From: Sphingomonas sp. G-3-2-10
GTDB lineage: Bacteria; Pseudomonadota; Alphaproteobacteria; Sphingomonadales; Sphingomonadaceae
Reading direction: 5' to 3'
Assembly (NCBI RefSeq): GCF_012927115.1
Contig: NZ_JABBFY010000001.1
Location: forward strand, 372,001 to 436,000
Length of the DNA stretch: 64,000 nucleotides
Shown here: positions 6,787 to 16,314 of the stretch, one piece after another
Layout of the letters: every line of letters starts with the position of its first letter
How positions within the stretch are numbered: the stretch's first letter is position 1
Made by a program: the position numbers and the translations under genes
The notes under the pieces: model-generated
Told to the model about the DNA's origin: nothing
The model's input: only the letters and a program-made list of their open reading frames with translations
Databases searched by the model: none

Positions 6787-8421
6787 ATGCAGACTGTCGA
6801 GACGTTGAACGAGGGCCTCAAGCGCGCCTACACGCTGAAGATCACTGCCAAGGATATCGACGCGAAGGTCGATGCCGAAGTGAAGAAGGTCGCGCCGCAG
6901 ATCCGGATGCCCGGCTTCCGCCCCGGCAAGGTGCCTGCGAACCTCGTCCGCAAGATGCACGGCGAAGCGATCGCCGCCGACGCGCTGAACAGCGCGATCC
7001 AGGAAGGCGTTCAGTCGCTGATCGCCAAGAACAAGCTGCGCCCGGCGATGGCGCCGTCGGTCAGCCTCGGCGAAGGCTATGAGAACGGCAAGGATGCCGA
7101 CGTTACGGTCGAACTCGAAGTGCTGCCGGAAGTGCCGCTGCCCTCGATCGAAGGCCTGAAGCTCGAGCGTCTGGTGATCCCGGTTGCCGATTCGGCTGTC
7201 GAAGAGCAGCTCAAGCAGCTCGCGGGCCAGCAGAAGTCGTGGACCGACGCCCCCGCCAAGCACAAGGCGAAGGAAGGCGATCAGGTCACGATGGACTTCG
7301 TCGGCAAGACCGCTGACGGCGTCGCCTTCGAAGGCGGCACCGGCACCGACATGGCCGTCGAAATCGGCTCGGGCCGTCTGATCCCGGGCTTCGAGGACCA
7401 GATCGTCGGCGTTAAGGTTGGTGACGAGAAGCAGATCAACGTGACCTTCCCCGAGGATTACGGCGCCGCCGACCTCGCCGGCAAGCCCGCCACGTTCGAC
7501 CTGAAGATCACTGCGGTGAAGACTTCGGGCGAGACCGTGATCGACGATGCGTTTGCGACGTCGCTCGGCCTGCAGAGCCTCGAGCAGCTCACCGGCCTGC
7601 TCAAGGGCCAGCTGGAGCAGCAGAATGGCGGCCTGACCCGCACTCACATGAAGCGCAAGCTGCTCGACCAGCTCGCCGCGGGCCATGACTTCGAAGTGCC
7701 GCCGTCGATGGTGGAAGCCGAATTCTCGCAGATCTGGGAACAGCTCCAGCACGAAGCCGGCCATGAGGAAGACCCGGAAGCGGCCAAGGCCGAGCTGGAA
7801 GCCGAGCGTGGCGACTATCGCGCGATCGCCGAGCGCCGCGTGCGCCTGGGCCTGCTCCTGTCGGAAATCGGGACCGCCAATGGCGTCGAGGTCTCGCAGC
7901 AGGAAATGAACCAGCTGCTGGCGCAGGCCGCGCAGCAGTACAGCCCGGCGGACCGCGAGCGCTTCATCCAGTATATCCGTCAGGAGCCGATGGCTGCCGC
8001 CCAGCTGCGCGCGCCGCTGTTCGAGGACAAGGTCGTCGACTTCCTGTTCGACAAGGCTGAAGTGACCGAGCGCGAAGTGACCCGCGAAGAGCTGGAAGCC
8101 GCGATCGAGTCCGAGGAAGGCGCAGTGCCGCACGTCCACGGCCCGGGCTGCGGTCACGACCATGACCACGACGCCAAGCCGGCCAAGAAGGCCAAGGCGA
8201 AGAAGGAAGAGGCTCCGGCTGAAGACGCCAAGCCCGCCAAGGCGAAGAAGGTCGATGCCAAAAAGGTTGAGGCGGCCGATATCGAGCCTGCCGCACCCGG
8301 CGACGAACTGGTCGAAGCCGAGCCGGTGAAGAAGGCCGCAACCAAGAAGGCTCCGGCGGCGAAGGCCGAGGACGCTACCGAAGAAAAGCCGAAGAAGGCG
8401 ACCAAGAAGAAGGCCGAATGA
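6787..8421 (+). CDS. tig: Trigger factor, ribosome-associated chaperone
   Basis: Trigger factor binds the ribosome exit site and folds nascent chains, with a peptidyl-prolyl isomerase domain. The N-terminal ribosome-binding signature is present (MPGFRPGKVP, about residues 38-47), followed by an FKBP-type PPIase domain (about 160-240, with GDQVTMDFVGK and IPGFEDQIVG) and the helical C-terminal domain. At 544 residues it is about 100 longer than the usual 430-450. The excess is a tail from about residue 449 that starts with a His cluster (GCGHDHDHD) and continues as Lys/Ala-rich repeats. It is followed by a strong terminator. Confidence 0.96.
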   Translation: MQTVETLNEGLKRAYTLKITAKDIDAKVDAEVKKVAPQIRMPGFRPGKVPANLVRKMHGEAIAADALNSAIQEGVQSLIAKNKLRPAMAPSVSLGEGYENGKDADVTVELEVLPEVPLPSIEGLKLERLVIPVADSAVEEQLKQLAGQQKSWTDAPAKHKAKEGDQVTMDFVGKTADGVAFEGGTGTDMAVEIGSGRLIPGFEDQIVGVKVGDEKQINVTFPEDYGAADLAGKPATFDLKITAVKTSGETVIDDAFATSLGLQSLEQLTGLLKGQLEQQNGGLTRTHMKRKLLDQLAAGHDFEVPPSMVEAEFSQIWEQLQHEAGHEEDPEAAKAELEAERGDYRAIAERRVRLGLLLSEIGTANGVEVSQQEMNQLLAQAAQQYSPADRERFIQYIRQEPMAAAQLRAPLFEDKVVDFLFDKAEVTEREVTREELEAAIESEEGAVPHVHGPGCGHDHDHDAKPAKKAKAKKEEAPAEDAKPAKAKKVDAKKVEAADIEPAAPGDELVEAEPVKKAATKKAPAAKAEDATEEKPKKATKKKAE

Positions 8422-8443
8422 GCTTTCTGACCTTGTGAAAGAC

Positions 8444-8482
8444 AAGCCCCCGTCCGGTCCGCCCGGGCGGGGGTTTTTCGTT
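8444..8482 (+). terminator. Intrinsic terminator after tig
   Basis: AAGCCCCCG at 8444-8452 pairs with CGGGGGTTT at 8468-8476 (one G-U pair), directly followed by the rest of a T-run (8474-8478) and more T at 8481-8484. This is a textbook Rho-independent terminator in the gap behind trigger factor. Confidence 0.85.
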
Positions 8483-8536
8483 TTGGAGCCGATTATTCGC
8501 TTGTCGTGTCCATCCGGCCCGCGCTTCTGTGCGGTC

Positions 8537-10057
8537 ATGAAGATTCGATCCCTCATCGCTCTCGCGCTGGCCTGTAGTGGTTTGAGCGCGGCGACGGCGC
8601 TGGACGCGGCGCCGTCAAATGTGGCGGCCGATCAGGCCGAGAAGGTGCCGGCGGAGATCGTCAGATCCGATTTCGCCCTTCTCTATCGTATTTTGCAGGA
8701 GGCGCATTTCGACCTCTACATCCACCGGACGAAGCGGGAATATGACGCCTATTACCGGGCGCTCGCCGCGTCGATCCGTGGGCCGATGGACAAGATCGAG
8801 GTCGCGAAGCTGTTCCAGAAATTCGTGGCATATGGGCGGATCGGCCATGCAAAGGTCGATGCGCCGCTCATCGCGTTCGTAACCCATCTGCGGTCGGGCG
8901 GGACGGTGGTGCCGCTGTTCATCCGCGTGGATGGCAAGCGCGTCGTTCTGACCCATGCCGCGGAGGAGAGCGGGGTGCTCCGCGCCGGCGTCGAAGTCGC
9001 GGCGATCGATGGGATGCCGATCCTTGACGTTCTCGATCGTTTCGGCACCTATGTCTCGGCCGAGCGACCTTACATGGCCCATGCCCAGATGGAGGAAAGC
9101 TTCCCGGCGCTGCTTTGGCTAGATCGCGGCGCGGTCGGGTCGGTCATGGTGACCGCGACGATCGAGGGCAAAGCAGTGAACGTTCGCGTTCCCGCCGTGA
9201 CGCTCGAGCAGCGGCGCGGATTGGAGGCGAAATTTCCCACGCGCGAGCCGGCTATCGATTTCGGGACGCGCGAGTATCGCGAACTGGAGCGCGGCATCGC
9301 CTATCTGCGGCCCGGTCCCTTTTTCGACACCGGGCAGGCTGCGAGCGAAACAGGGCCGTCCTACCGGTCGGACTCGTTCAAGGCGTTCATCGATGACAGT
9401 TTCGGCAAGATCATCGCGAGCGGCGCGACCGACCTGATTATCGATCTGCGCAACAATCCCGGCGGAGACAACAGCTTCAGCGATCCGATGATCGCCTGGT
9501 TCGCGGATCGTCCCTTCCGCTTCGCGTCGTCCTTCATGCTGAAGGCAAGCGCGGCGACCAAGGCGGATTATGCGCGCATCCGTGCGAGCGGCGAGCCGAT
9601 CGATGCGAGTTTCGCCCGGCAGATGGCGGTTGAGGATACCCAGCCCAACGGCATCCGCTATCGCTACGATCTACCGCTGGTGCAGCCTCGCGAGGGGCCG
9701 CGCTATCGCGGGCGAATATGGATACTGGTCAACCGGCACAGCTATTCGAACGCTGCGTCGGTCGCCGCGCTCGTGCAAGACTATGGGTTCGGCAAGGTGC
9801 TTGGCGAGGAAACCGCCGACGTGGCGTCGAACTACGCGTCGGTTCAGTCTTTCACCCTGCCGGGAACCGGCTTTGTGGTGAGCTATCCCAAGAGCCATTT
9901 CATTCGCCCCAACGGCAAGGATGAGGTTGCCGGTGTCGTGCCCGATTTCAGGATCGGCCGGCCAGCGATCGGGGAAGCCGAGGACGTGTTTCTGAAGGAT
10001 ACGCTTGCGATCGTTCGGGCGCAGGAGCGGCCTCGACCAAATAATACTCGACCTTAA
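8537..10057 (+). CDS. S41-family peptidase, secreted
   Basis: A 506-residue protein with a signal peptide (MKIRSLIALALACSG...). The ATG at 8537 was chosen because the longer frame would begin inside the tig terminator. A PDZ-like middle region precedes the S41 core: DLIIDLRNNPGG, then ILVNRHSYSNAASVAALVQ, where Ser404 sits at the expected nucleophile position of the tail-specific/C-terminal processing protease family, then GKVLGEETAD. Activity as a periplasmic or surface serine protease is inferred. The substrate is unknown. Confidence 0.85.
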   Translation: MKIRSLIALALACSGLSAATALDAAPSNVAADQAEKVPAEIVRSDFALLYRILQEAHFDLYIHRTKREYDAYYRALAASIRGPMDKIEVAKLFQKFVAYGRIGHAKVDAPLIAFVTHLRSGGTVVPLFIRVDGKRVVLTHAAEESGVLRAGVEVAAIDGMPILDVLDRFGTYVSAERPYMAHAQMEESFPALLWLDRGAVGSVMVTATIEGKAVNVRVPAVTLEQRRGLEAKFPTREPAIDFGTREYRELERGIAYLRPGPFFDTGQAASETGPSYRSDSFKAFIDDSFGKIIASGATDLIIDLRNNPGGDNSFSDPMIAWFADRPFRFASSFMLKASAATKADYARIRASGEPIDASFARQMAVEDTQPNGIRYRYDLPLVQPREGPRYRGRIWILVNRHSYSNAASVAALVQDYGFGKVLGEETADVASNYASVQSFTLPGTGFVVSYPKSHFIRPNGKDEVAGVVPDFRIGRPAIGEAEDVFLKDTLAIVRAQERPRPNNTRP

Positions 10058-10070
10058 CAGCCTGACCCTT

Positions 10071-11063
10071 ATGGCTGGCGGCATGAAGCACAACGTCGCC
10101 GTTATCCTTCCCTGCTACAACGAAGAGGCCGCCATCGCGCAGACGGTCGCGAGCTTTCGCGCGGCGCTGCCGGATGCGACGATCTACGTCTATGACAATA
10201 ACAGCCGCGATCGCACGGTGGAGGTGGCGAAGGCCGCCGGGGCCGTGGTCCGGACCGAGCGGATGCAGGGCAAGGGCAATGTCGTCCGCCGCATGTTTGC
10301 GGACATCGACGCCGACATCTATGTGATGGCCGATGGCGACGCGACCTATGACGCGACTTCGGCGCCCGCGATGGTTGCGCGGCTGGTGGAAGAGGGACTC
10401 GACATGATCGTCGGCACCCGCGTTCACGAGGAAGCCGAGGCTTACCGGCGCGGGCATGTGCTGGGCAACAAGCTGATGACGGGCTTCCTTGCCGGGCTGT
10501 TCGGGCGCAGCTTCACCGACATTTTCTCGGGCTATCGCGTGTTTTCGCGCCGCTTCGTGAAGAGCTTTCCGGTGCTGTCGTCGGGGTTCGAGATCGAGAC
10601 CGAGATCAGCGTCCACGCGCTCGAGCTCAAGATGCCGGTCGGCGAGGTCGAGACGACCTATTTCGCGCGGCTCGAGGGATCGGAGTCGAAGCTCAACACC
10701 TATCGCGACGGCTTCCGCATCCTGCGGGTGATCGTGCAGCTTTACCGGATCGAGCGGCCGATGTTCTTCTTCGGCTGGATCGCGGCGCTGTTCGCGCTGA
10801 TCGCGGTCGGCCTGTCAGTGCCGCTGATGGTCACCTATGCCCAGACCGGGCTGGTACCGCGCTTCCCCACCGCGATCCTTTCGACCGGGCTGATGATCCT
10901 GGCTTTCCTCAACCTGTTCGCCGGGCTGATCCTCGACACGGTGGTGCATGGCCGGCGCGAGATGCGGCGGCTGGCCTATCTCGGCCATGCCTCGCCTCAT
11001 TCGGCGAGGGAGGCGAAGCCGGACAATTTCGTGCCGGGACTGACGCCGCGCGTCGAAGACTAG
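10071..11063 (+). CDS. GT2-family glycosyltransferase, polyprenyl-phosphate sugar synthase type
   Basis: A protein of about 330 residues with an N-terminal GT-A domain (VAVILPCYNEE, YVYDNNSRDRT, VMADGDATYD) resembling dolichol-phosphate mannose synthase/DPM1-like enzymes, and two C-terminal hydrophobic helices (FFFGWIAALFALIAVGLSV and ILSTGLMILAFLNLFAGLIL). It probably transfers a sugar from a nucleotide donor to a lipid phosphate carrier at the inner membrane. The start is uncertain: ATG 10071 or ATG 10083 (MKHN), neither with a strong RBS. Its stop overlaps that of the convergent reductase. Confidence 0.85.
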   Translation: MAGGMKHNVAVILPCYNEEAAIAQTVASFRAALPDATIYVYDNNSRDRTVEVAKAAGAVVRTERMQGKGNVVRRMFADIDADIYVMADGDATYDATSAPAMVARLVEEGLDMIVGTRVHEEAEAYRRGHVLGNKLMTGFLAGLFGRSFTDIFSGYRVFSRRFVKSFPVLSSGFEIETEISVHALELKMPVGEVETTYFARLEGSESKLNTYRDGFRILRVIVQLYRIERPMFFFGWIAALFALIAVGLSVPLMVTYAQTGLVPRFPTAILSTGLMILAFLNLFAGLILDTVVHGRREMRRLAYLGHASPHSAREAKPDNFVPGLTPRVED

Positions 11064-12070
11064 TCGATCAGTCCGAGCGTTTTCAGGCTGTTCGCGGTGG
11101 CGAGCAGCGCTTCCTCGTTGCTTCGCGGCGTCCAGCCCAGCGCTTTTGCCTTGGCGTTGCTCGCCCGGCCGCGGATGCCGAGGCGGGGCACGGCTTCGCG
11201 GGCCATCGGGTTGAAGATCGCAAGGGTGCGGATCAGCCAGCTGGGCAGTTGGCGGGGCAATTTGGTGCCGAGATTTTTGTGCAGGACCACTGCCATCTGG
11301 TGCATCGACGCCGGTTCGCCCGCGACTGCGAGGTAGCGCTGTCCTGCCGCTTCGGGTGCAGTCATCGCCAGCAGTTGCAGCGACGCCACGTCGCGCACGT
11401 CGATCACACCGAACCACAGGTCGGGGGTGCCGGGCAGTTTGCCCGCCATCATCTGGCGCACCAGTTCGATCGAGGTCGAGAGATCGTTGCTCAGCGCGGG
11501 GCCGAAGATGCCGACCGGATTGACCACCGCCAGCTCCAGCCCATTGCCTTCCCGCCCGACGAAATCCCACGCCGCGCGCTCGGCCAGAGTCTTGGACTTC
11601 ATGTAGGCCTGGACGGCGGGACCGTTCACATCGGTCCAGTCGGCTTCGGTATAGGGCGTCTTGCGCTCGCCATGACCATAGCCGATCGCGGCGAAGGAGG
11701 AGGTGAGGACGACGCGCTTCACGCCGGCATCGCGCGCGGCGCGCAGGACGCGCAGCGTGCCTTCCACCGCGGGGCGGATCAGTTCCTGCTCGTCCTTGGG
11801 CTGGTTGATCGGGAAGGGGGAAGCGACGTGCTGGACATAGTCGCAGCCTGCGACCGCTTCGGCCCAGCCCGCATCCTTTTCCAGATCGGCGGCGAAGAAG
11901 CTCAGCCGATCGCCGGGATCGGCGCCATTGGCTTTCAGCGTCGCGCGCACTTCCGCCTCGCGCGAGAGGTTGCGGACGGTGGTGCGGACGTTGTGGCCCG
12001 CTTCCAGCAGCTGGAGGATGACATGGCTTCCGACGAAGCCCGACCCTCCGGTGACGAGGACGTTGCTCAT
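11060..12070 (-). CDS. NAD(P)-dependent epimerase/dehydratase, dihydroflavonol-reductase-like SDR
   Basis: A 336-residue extended short-chain dehydrogenase. The Rossmann motif TGGSGFVGSH is at residues 7-16, the active-site YMKSK is present (Tyr and Lys spaced by three), and LTSSFAAIGYG precedes it, as in the cinnamoyl-CoA/dihydroflavonol reductase-like group. The substrate cannot be read from the sequence. It converges on the glycosyltransferase with a few bases of overlap, so the two are not an operon. Confidence 0.85.
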   Translation of the reverse strand: MSNVLVTGGSGFVGSHVILQLLEAGHNVRTTVRNLSREAEVRATLKANGADPGDRLSFFAADLEKDAGWAEAVAGCDYVQHVASPFPINQPKDEQELIRPAVEGTLRVLRAARDAGVKRVVLTSSFAAIGYGHGERKTPYTEADWTDVNGPAVQAYMKSKTLAERAAWDFVGREGNGLELAVVNPVGIFGPALSNDLSTSIELVRQMMAGKLPGTPDLWFGVIDVRDVASLQLLAMTAPEAAGQRYLAVAGEPASMHQMAVVLHKNLGTKLPRQLPSWLIRTLAIFNPMAREAVPRLGIRGRASNAKAKALGWTPRSNEEALLATANSLKTLGLID

Positions 12071-12141
12071 CGCTCCATGATGGTTACGCAGCCGTGCCGA
12101 TACAAGGTGCCAGCGCCGCGGCGGCGTTTACCTCGTTCCCC

Positions 12142-12171
12142 CTTGCGCCCCGCATCCCGAGCGCCGATGTA
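12142..12171 (+). promoter_or_regulatory. Possible heat-shock type promoter of clpP (weak)
   Basis: CTTG at 12142-12145 is followed 17-18 bases later by CCGATGT, loosely like the alphaproteobacterial RpoH pattern CTTG-N17/18-CYTATNT. clpP is commonly heat-induced, which gives the match some weight, but the -10 part is poor. Confidence 0.25.
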
Positions 12172-12205
12172 CTGACCGGGCAAAACCACAAACGAGAAAT
12201 TTCCC

Positions 12206-12853
12206 ATGCATCCGCTTCAAGACCAGATGACTCTCGAATCCATCACCGGAGCCTATCCTCCCACGGTCATCGAGCAGTCGGGTCGTGGCACCTTCCAGCA
12301 TGACATCTATTCGCGCCTTCTTCGCGAGCGGATCATCTTCCTGACCGGTCCGGTCGAAGATCACATGGCCTCGATCATTACCGCCCAGCTGCTCTTCCTC
12401 GAATCCGAGAATCCCAAGAAGGACATCTGGATGTACATCAACTCGCCGGGCGGCGTCGTCACGGCGGGCATGGGGATCCACGACACGATGCAGTATATTC
12501 GTCCGCGCGTGGGGACCGTGTGCATCGGTCAGGCGGCTTCGATGGGCAGCTTCCTGCTGGCGGCCGGCGAGCCGGGCCTGCGCGTGGCGCTCACCAATTC
12601 GCGGATCATGATCCACCAGCCTTCGGGCGGTGCGCAGGGCATGGCTTCGGACATCCAGATCCAGGCCAAGGAAATCCAGCGCATCAAGGACCGGATGAAC
12701 GGCCTGTACGTGAAATATACCGGCCAGACGCTGGAGCGCGTCGAGCGGGCGATGGATCGCGATACCTTCCTCGAAGCCGACGAGGCCAAGGAATTCGGTC
12801 TGGTCGACGAAGTGTATGACAAGCGCCCGACCGTTTCGGACGACGCAGCCTGA
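12206..12853 (+). CDS. clpP: ATP-dependent Clp protease proteolytic subunit
   Basis: A 215-residue serine peptidase that forms the ClpP barrel and degrades proteins unfolded by ClpX or ClpA. The catalytic triad is visible: Ser112 in [14 protein letters not shown], His137 in MIHQPSGG and Asp186 in MDRDTF. INSPGG (78-83) forms part of the oxyanion region. The N-terminus resembles the short propeptide type. clpX follows 225 bases downstream, the usual pairing. Confidence 0.97.
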   Translation: MHPLQDQMTLESITGAYPPTVIEQSGRGTFQHDIYSRLLRERIIFLTGPVEDHMASIITAQLLFLESENPKKDIWMYINSPGGVVTAGMGIHDTMQYIRPRVGTVCIGQAASMGSFLLAAGEPGLRVALTNSRIMIHQPSGGAQGMASDIQIQAKEIQRIKDRMNGLYVKYTGQTLERVERAMDRDTFLEADEAKEFGLVDEVYDKRPTVSDDAA

Positions 12854-12864
12854 TCGTTTCGGAA

Positions 12865-12893
12865 ACGGCCCCTGCCGGATCGCGGCGGGGGCC
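12865..12893 (+). terminator. Strong hairpin between clpP and clpX
   Basis: Arms 12865-12876 and 12882-12893 form a 12-bp stem with one G-U pair and a 5-base loop. No T-run follows, so it may act as an attenuating or mRNA-stabilising hairpin rather than a full terminator between the two genes. Confidence 0.45.
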
Positions 12894-13078
12894 GCTACGA
12901 TGCGCGGGAGGGTCCGGCGCAGGGACACCGTACGCCGCATCCTTGCCCTTGTTTCGCCTCGCGGCATGGGCATATTAGTTTTCTTGTTAGGGATGCCGGT
13001 GTATCCTCGGCTCCCCGCGCTTCACGCGCGAGCAATTGCGTACCAATGGCCCCCGTCCGGGGCTCGTAAGGAATTTCT

Positions 13079-14335
13079 ATGACGAAGCTGAGTGGCGGCG
13101 ATTCGAAGAGCACGCTCTACTGCTCGTTCTGCGGCAAGTCGCAGCACGAGGTACGCAAGCTCATCGCCGGCCCGACCGTCTTCATTTGTGACGAATGCGT
13201 CGAGCTCTGCAACGACATCATCCGCGAGGAAACCAAGTCCGCGCTGGTCAGCAAGAAGGACGGCGGCGTCCCGACGCCGCAGGAAATCTGCGACGTCCTC
13301 GACGATTACGTCATCGGCCAGAAGCAGGCGAAGCGCGTCCTCTCGGTTGCGGTTCACAACCACTACAAGCGCCTGAACCACGGCGCGAAGGGTGCGGACG
13401 TCGAGCTGGCCAAGTCGAACATCCTGCTCGTCGGCCCCACCGGCTGCGGCAAGACGCTGCTGGCGCAGACGCTGGCGCGCATCCTCGACGTGCCGTTCAC
13501 GATGGCCGACGCGACCACGCTGACCGAAGCCGGCTATGTCGGCGAGGACGTGGAGAACATCATCCTCAAGCTGCTCCAGGCTTCCGACTATAATGTCGAG
13601 CGGGCGCAGCGCGGCATCGTGTATATCGACGAGATCGACAAGATTTCACGCAAGGCCGAGAATCCCTCGATCACGCGCGACGTCTCGGGCGAAGGCGTGC
13701 AGCAGGCGCTGCTCAAGCTGATGGAAGGCACCACCGCGAGCGTTCCGCCGCAGGGCGGGCGCAAGCATCCGCAGCAGGAGTTCCTGCAGGTCGACACGAC
13801 GAACATCCTGTTCATCTGCGGCGGCGCTTTCTCGGGCCTCGAAAAGATCATCGGCGACCGACTGGAAGGCAAGTCGATCGGTTTCGGCGCGCATGTCGCC
13901 GGACCGGACGAACGCCGCACCGGCGAGCTGCTGCGCAGGACCGAGCCGGAAGATCTGCTCAAGTTCGGCCTGATCCCCGAATTCGTCGGCCGTTTGCCGG
14001 TGATCGCGACGCTCGAGGATCTCGATATCGACGCGCTCATCAAGATCCTGACCGAGCCGAAGAACGCGCTGGTGAAGCAGTATCAGAAGCTGTTCGACAT
14101 GGAGTCGGTCGGCCTGCGCTTCACCGACGATGCGCTGGTGGCGGTTTCGAAAAAGGCGATCGAGCGCAAGACCGGCGCGCGCGGCCTCCGTTCGATCCTC
14201 GAAGGCATATTGCTCGACACGATGTTCGACCTGCCCAGCATGGACGGCGTCGACGAAGTGATGATCGACAAGGACGTGGTCATCGGCACGAAGGAACCGG
14301 TGCGCGTCTATGCCAAGAAGGAAAAGGCGGGCTGA
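13079..14335 (+). CDS. clpX: ATP-dependent Clp protease ATP-binding subunit ClpX
   Basis: A 418-residue AAA+ unfoldase partner of ClpP. The N-terminal zinc-binding domain has CSFC and CDECVELC (about residues 15-43). Walker A is GPTGCGKT, the pore loop GYVGED, Walker [12 protein letters not shown], and the RKH loop GGRKHPQQ. The start is set by AAGGAA ahead of ATG 13079. It is followed by an intrinsic terminator. Confidence 0.98.
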   Translation: MTKLSGGDSKSTLYCSFCGKSQHEVRKLIAGPTVFICDECVELCNDIIREETKSALVSKKDGGVPTPQEICDVLDDYVIGQKQAKRVLSVAVHNHYKRLNHGAKGADVELAKSNILLVGPTGCGKTLLAQTLARILDVPFTMADATTLTEAGYVGEDVENIILKLLQASDYNVERAQRGIVYIDEIDKISRKAENPSITRDVSGEGVQQALLKLMEGTTASVPPQGGRKHPQQEFLQVDTTNILFICGGAFSGLEKIIGDRLEGKSIGFGAHVAGPDERRTGELLRRTEPEDLLKFGLIPEFVGRLPVIATLEDLDIDALIKILTEPKNALVKQYQKLFDMESVGLRFTDDALVAVSKKAIERKTGARGLRSILEGILLDTMFDLPSMDGVDEVMIDKDVVIGTKEPVRVYAKKEKAG

Positions 14336-14360
14336 CGGGCTGAAACCCCGATCCTGCCGT

Positions 14361-14397
14361 CACGAAGAGGCGTCGCGAAAGCGGCGCCTTTTTCGTG
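14361..14397 (+). terminator. Intrinsic terminator after clpX
   Basis: AGGCGTCGC (14368-14376) pairs with GCGGCGCCT (14381-14389) around a GAAA tetraloop, with a T-run at 14389-14393. The outer bases CACGAA and TTCGTG extend the stem. Confidence 0.85.
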
Positions 14398-14430
14398 TCG
14401 GGGCGGGTTCCTTTGGTGTGGGGAATCGGG

Positions 14431-14673
14431 ATGGCCGGAAAATTTCTCAAGCGAAACGCGATCATCGACACGATCCGAAGCGAAGAGAAGATGAACAGAC
14501 TGCAGGCGCGAAGCAGCGGGCCGGACTATCATGTCGATGCCGTCCCCTGCGGCTGCCCGTCCGACGATTGCGTCGCGCCTCATGTCATGCGGACCAGCCG
14601 CCCGCTGTCCACGCCCAACGAAGCGGGCGCAACGCTGCGAAGCCGTCGCCGGGAAGCGCGTTCGCGGCGCTAG
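14431..14673 (+). CDS. Small protein of unknown function with a Cys motif
   Basis: An 80-residue frame starting MAGKFLKRNAIIDTIRSEEK, preceded by GGGGAATCGGG as an RBS. It contains CGCPSDDC near the middle, which could bind metal or form disulfides, and an Arg-rich tail. It lies behind the clpX terminator and converges on the next gene with a four-base overlap. The length, RBS and non-random composition support it, but no family was recognised. Confidence 0.45.
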   Translation: MAGKFLKRNAIIDTIRSEEKMNRLQARSSGPDYHVDAVPCGCPSDDCVAPHVMRTSRPLSTPNEAGATLRSRRREARSRR

Positions 14674-15503
14674 GAGCCGGAATATTGGGGCGGCTGCGGA
14701 GGCGGCAGGACCCAGGTCCTGACGATGTCGTAGCTGCCCAGCGTGGGGCGGCCCAAGGCATCGGTGGCCGGTTCGAACCGCGCCCGCTTGCGATATAGGG
14801 TGCAGGTTCGCGTATCGAGCATCTCGCTGCCCGAGGATTCCAGCACCACGCAATCCCGCGCGAAGCCATAGACACCGATGGTCAGGCGAATCTTGACCTG
14901 CCCGCTCTGTCCGGTCCTCCGGGCGGCTCCCGGATAATCATCGTCCGTGATCAGCGTATCCAGCGCGCCTCGCACCCGTGGTGGGTTGACTGCCGGCGAG
15001 CCCGATCCGGCCTCGCGGCTGCGCAGGTCGGCAAGGCAGTGCTCGAGATCCTGTTCGGCCAGCATGGCAGGCGGCATCCGGAAGCCCGGGCCGTCGCGCT
15101 TTGGGCTGATTTCCCGAAGCGTGACCGATCGGGCGGCGAGGAGGCGGGTGGGCGTGTCGCGATAGATCCACTGCTGAACCCCGCCCCGGCCGGGCCCGTC
15201 CTCGATACCCCAGCCGGGATGGTTGGCGAGCAATTCGCCATCCGCGGCGAATTGCAGCGCATATTCATTGCCCCCTGCATAGGGCCAGCCGATGCCGGTG
15301 AGAGTTAGCAGCAAGTTGCCATCATCGAACACGCGCTTGCTGAATTCGATCCGGGTGCCGGCCGCATCCGTCGCCATGTGGCGCATCATGCAGACGCCGC
15401 CCTGCTGGCGAATCTCCCAGCTGCCGCTCCAGCCGAACAGCGTCTGCGCCGCGGCCGGCGTAGCGAGGAAAACCAAGGGGAGGGCGAGCGCCAGCGTCCG
15501 CAT
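14670..15503 (-). CDS. Periplasmic protein with a TonB C-terminal domain
   Basis: A 277-residue protein with a signal peptide (cleavage after AAA, about residue 19), a middle region of unknown fold and a C-terminal TonB-like domain (about 180-270: GALDTLITDDDYPGAARR, GQVKIRLTIGVYG, FEPATDALGRP). Unlike TonB itself there is no Pro-rich periplasmic spacer or cytoplasmic anchor. Such signal-peptide-plus-TonB-C proteins are frequent in sphingomonads; their role in envelope energy transduction is inferred. Confidence 0.7.
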   Translation of the reverse strand: MRTLALALPLVFLATPAAAQTLFGWSGSWEIRQQGGVCMMRHMATDAAGTRIEFSKRVFDDGNLLLTLTGIGWPYAGGNEYALQFAADGELLANHPGWGIEDGPGRGGVQQWIYRDTPTRLLAARSVTLREISPKRDGPGFRMPPAMLAEQDLEHCLADLRSREAGSGSPAVNPPRVRGALDTLITDDDYPGAARRTGQSGQVKIRLTIGVYGFARDCVVLESSGSEMLDTRTCTLYRKRARFEPATDALGRPTLGSYDIVRTWVLPPPQPPQYSGS

Positions 15504-15582
15504 CGCGCCAGTCTCCCCCTGTCCCGTATCGGGGTCAATCCTTCACTGGCAACCGGCCGCGCACGAGCTATGCTCGCGCTTC

Positions 15583-16314
15583 GTGAGCGATGACGCGATC
15601 CAGCCCGGTGAACCCGCGCCCGAGACGGCGGCACCCGATGCAGCGCGTTCCGAACCCAGGCCCTGGTTCGCGCCCTATCGCGGGGTACGCTTCTCGATCT
15701 CGCTGAAATGGCTGCTGGCCGGGGCGCTGATCTACGCATTGCTGCTGCTGGTGTTCATCACGGCGAACCCGAGCGAGGCGGCCTATCCGATCGTCGGGCC
15801 CAGCCTGTATCTGACGCCGGTGTTCGGCCTGCCGCTGGTGCTGCGGCTGATGCATCGTCCGGGGCGGATCCGGCGGCTGATCTATTTCATGCTCCTGCTG
15901 CCGATCGCGCATGTGGCGGCGAACTTCCTCGCCTGGTCGGTTGCGCTGGACCATGTATTCCGCCCGGGCATCGATATGCTGAAGGTTCATCTGTTGACCG
16001 GAGCGTGGGGCGGGGTGACCGGCGCGACCTTCGCTTTCACCTTCCTCTATCTGACGCGGCTCACCGCGCGGCGGCAGGCCGAATTGCTCACGATGGGCGT
16101 TGCGACGATCGCATTGACCGTGGTCGGCGCGCTGGGCGTGACGCAGGGCATGGTCTTCGCCGGGGACACCCCCGATACGCAGGATCGCGAAGCGCTGATC
16201 CTGTGGTTCGAGACCATCCACCTGCCGTGGCAGATCGTGCTCAGCGTCGCGCTGGCGTGGCTGATGCGGCCGCCGCGCGTGGCGAAGAAAGCTGCCGTCC
16301 CGCCGCCGCCCTAG
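15583..16314 (+). CDS. Multi-pass membrane protein of unknown function, paralogue 1
   Basis: A 243-residue protein starting at GTG (VSDDAIQPG). An acidic/Pro-rich N-terminus of about 45 residues is followed by about six hydrophobic helices (KWLLAGALIYALLLL, LTPVFGLPLVLRL, IAHVAANFLAW, GAWGGVTGATFAFTFLYL, GVATIALTVVGALGV, LPWQIVLSVALAWLM). The order and wording match the gene at 17174-17773 (KWLVLGHLVY, LIPLFALPLL, AIHYLAVQLAA, GAIGGAVGAAGSLGLLAVL, PWQVFFAFVLTKVLKP). Function unknown. Its stop overlaps the permease remnant on the other strand. Confidence 0.65.
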   Translation: MSDDAIQPGEPAPETAAPDAARSEPRPWFAPYRGVRFSISLKWLLAGALIYALLLLVFITANPSEAAYPIVGPSLYLTPVFGLPLVLRLMHRPGRIRRLIYFMLLLPIAHVAANFLAWSVALDHVFRPGIDMLKVHLLTGAWGGVTGATFAFTFLYLTRLTARRQAELLTMGVATIALTVVGALGVTQGMVFAGDTPDTQDREALILWFETIHLPWQIVLSVALAWLMRPPRVAKKAAVPPPP

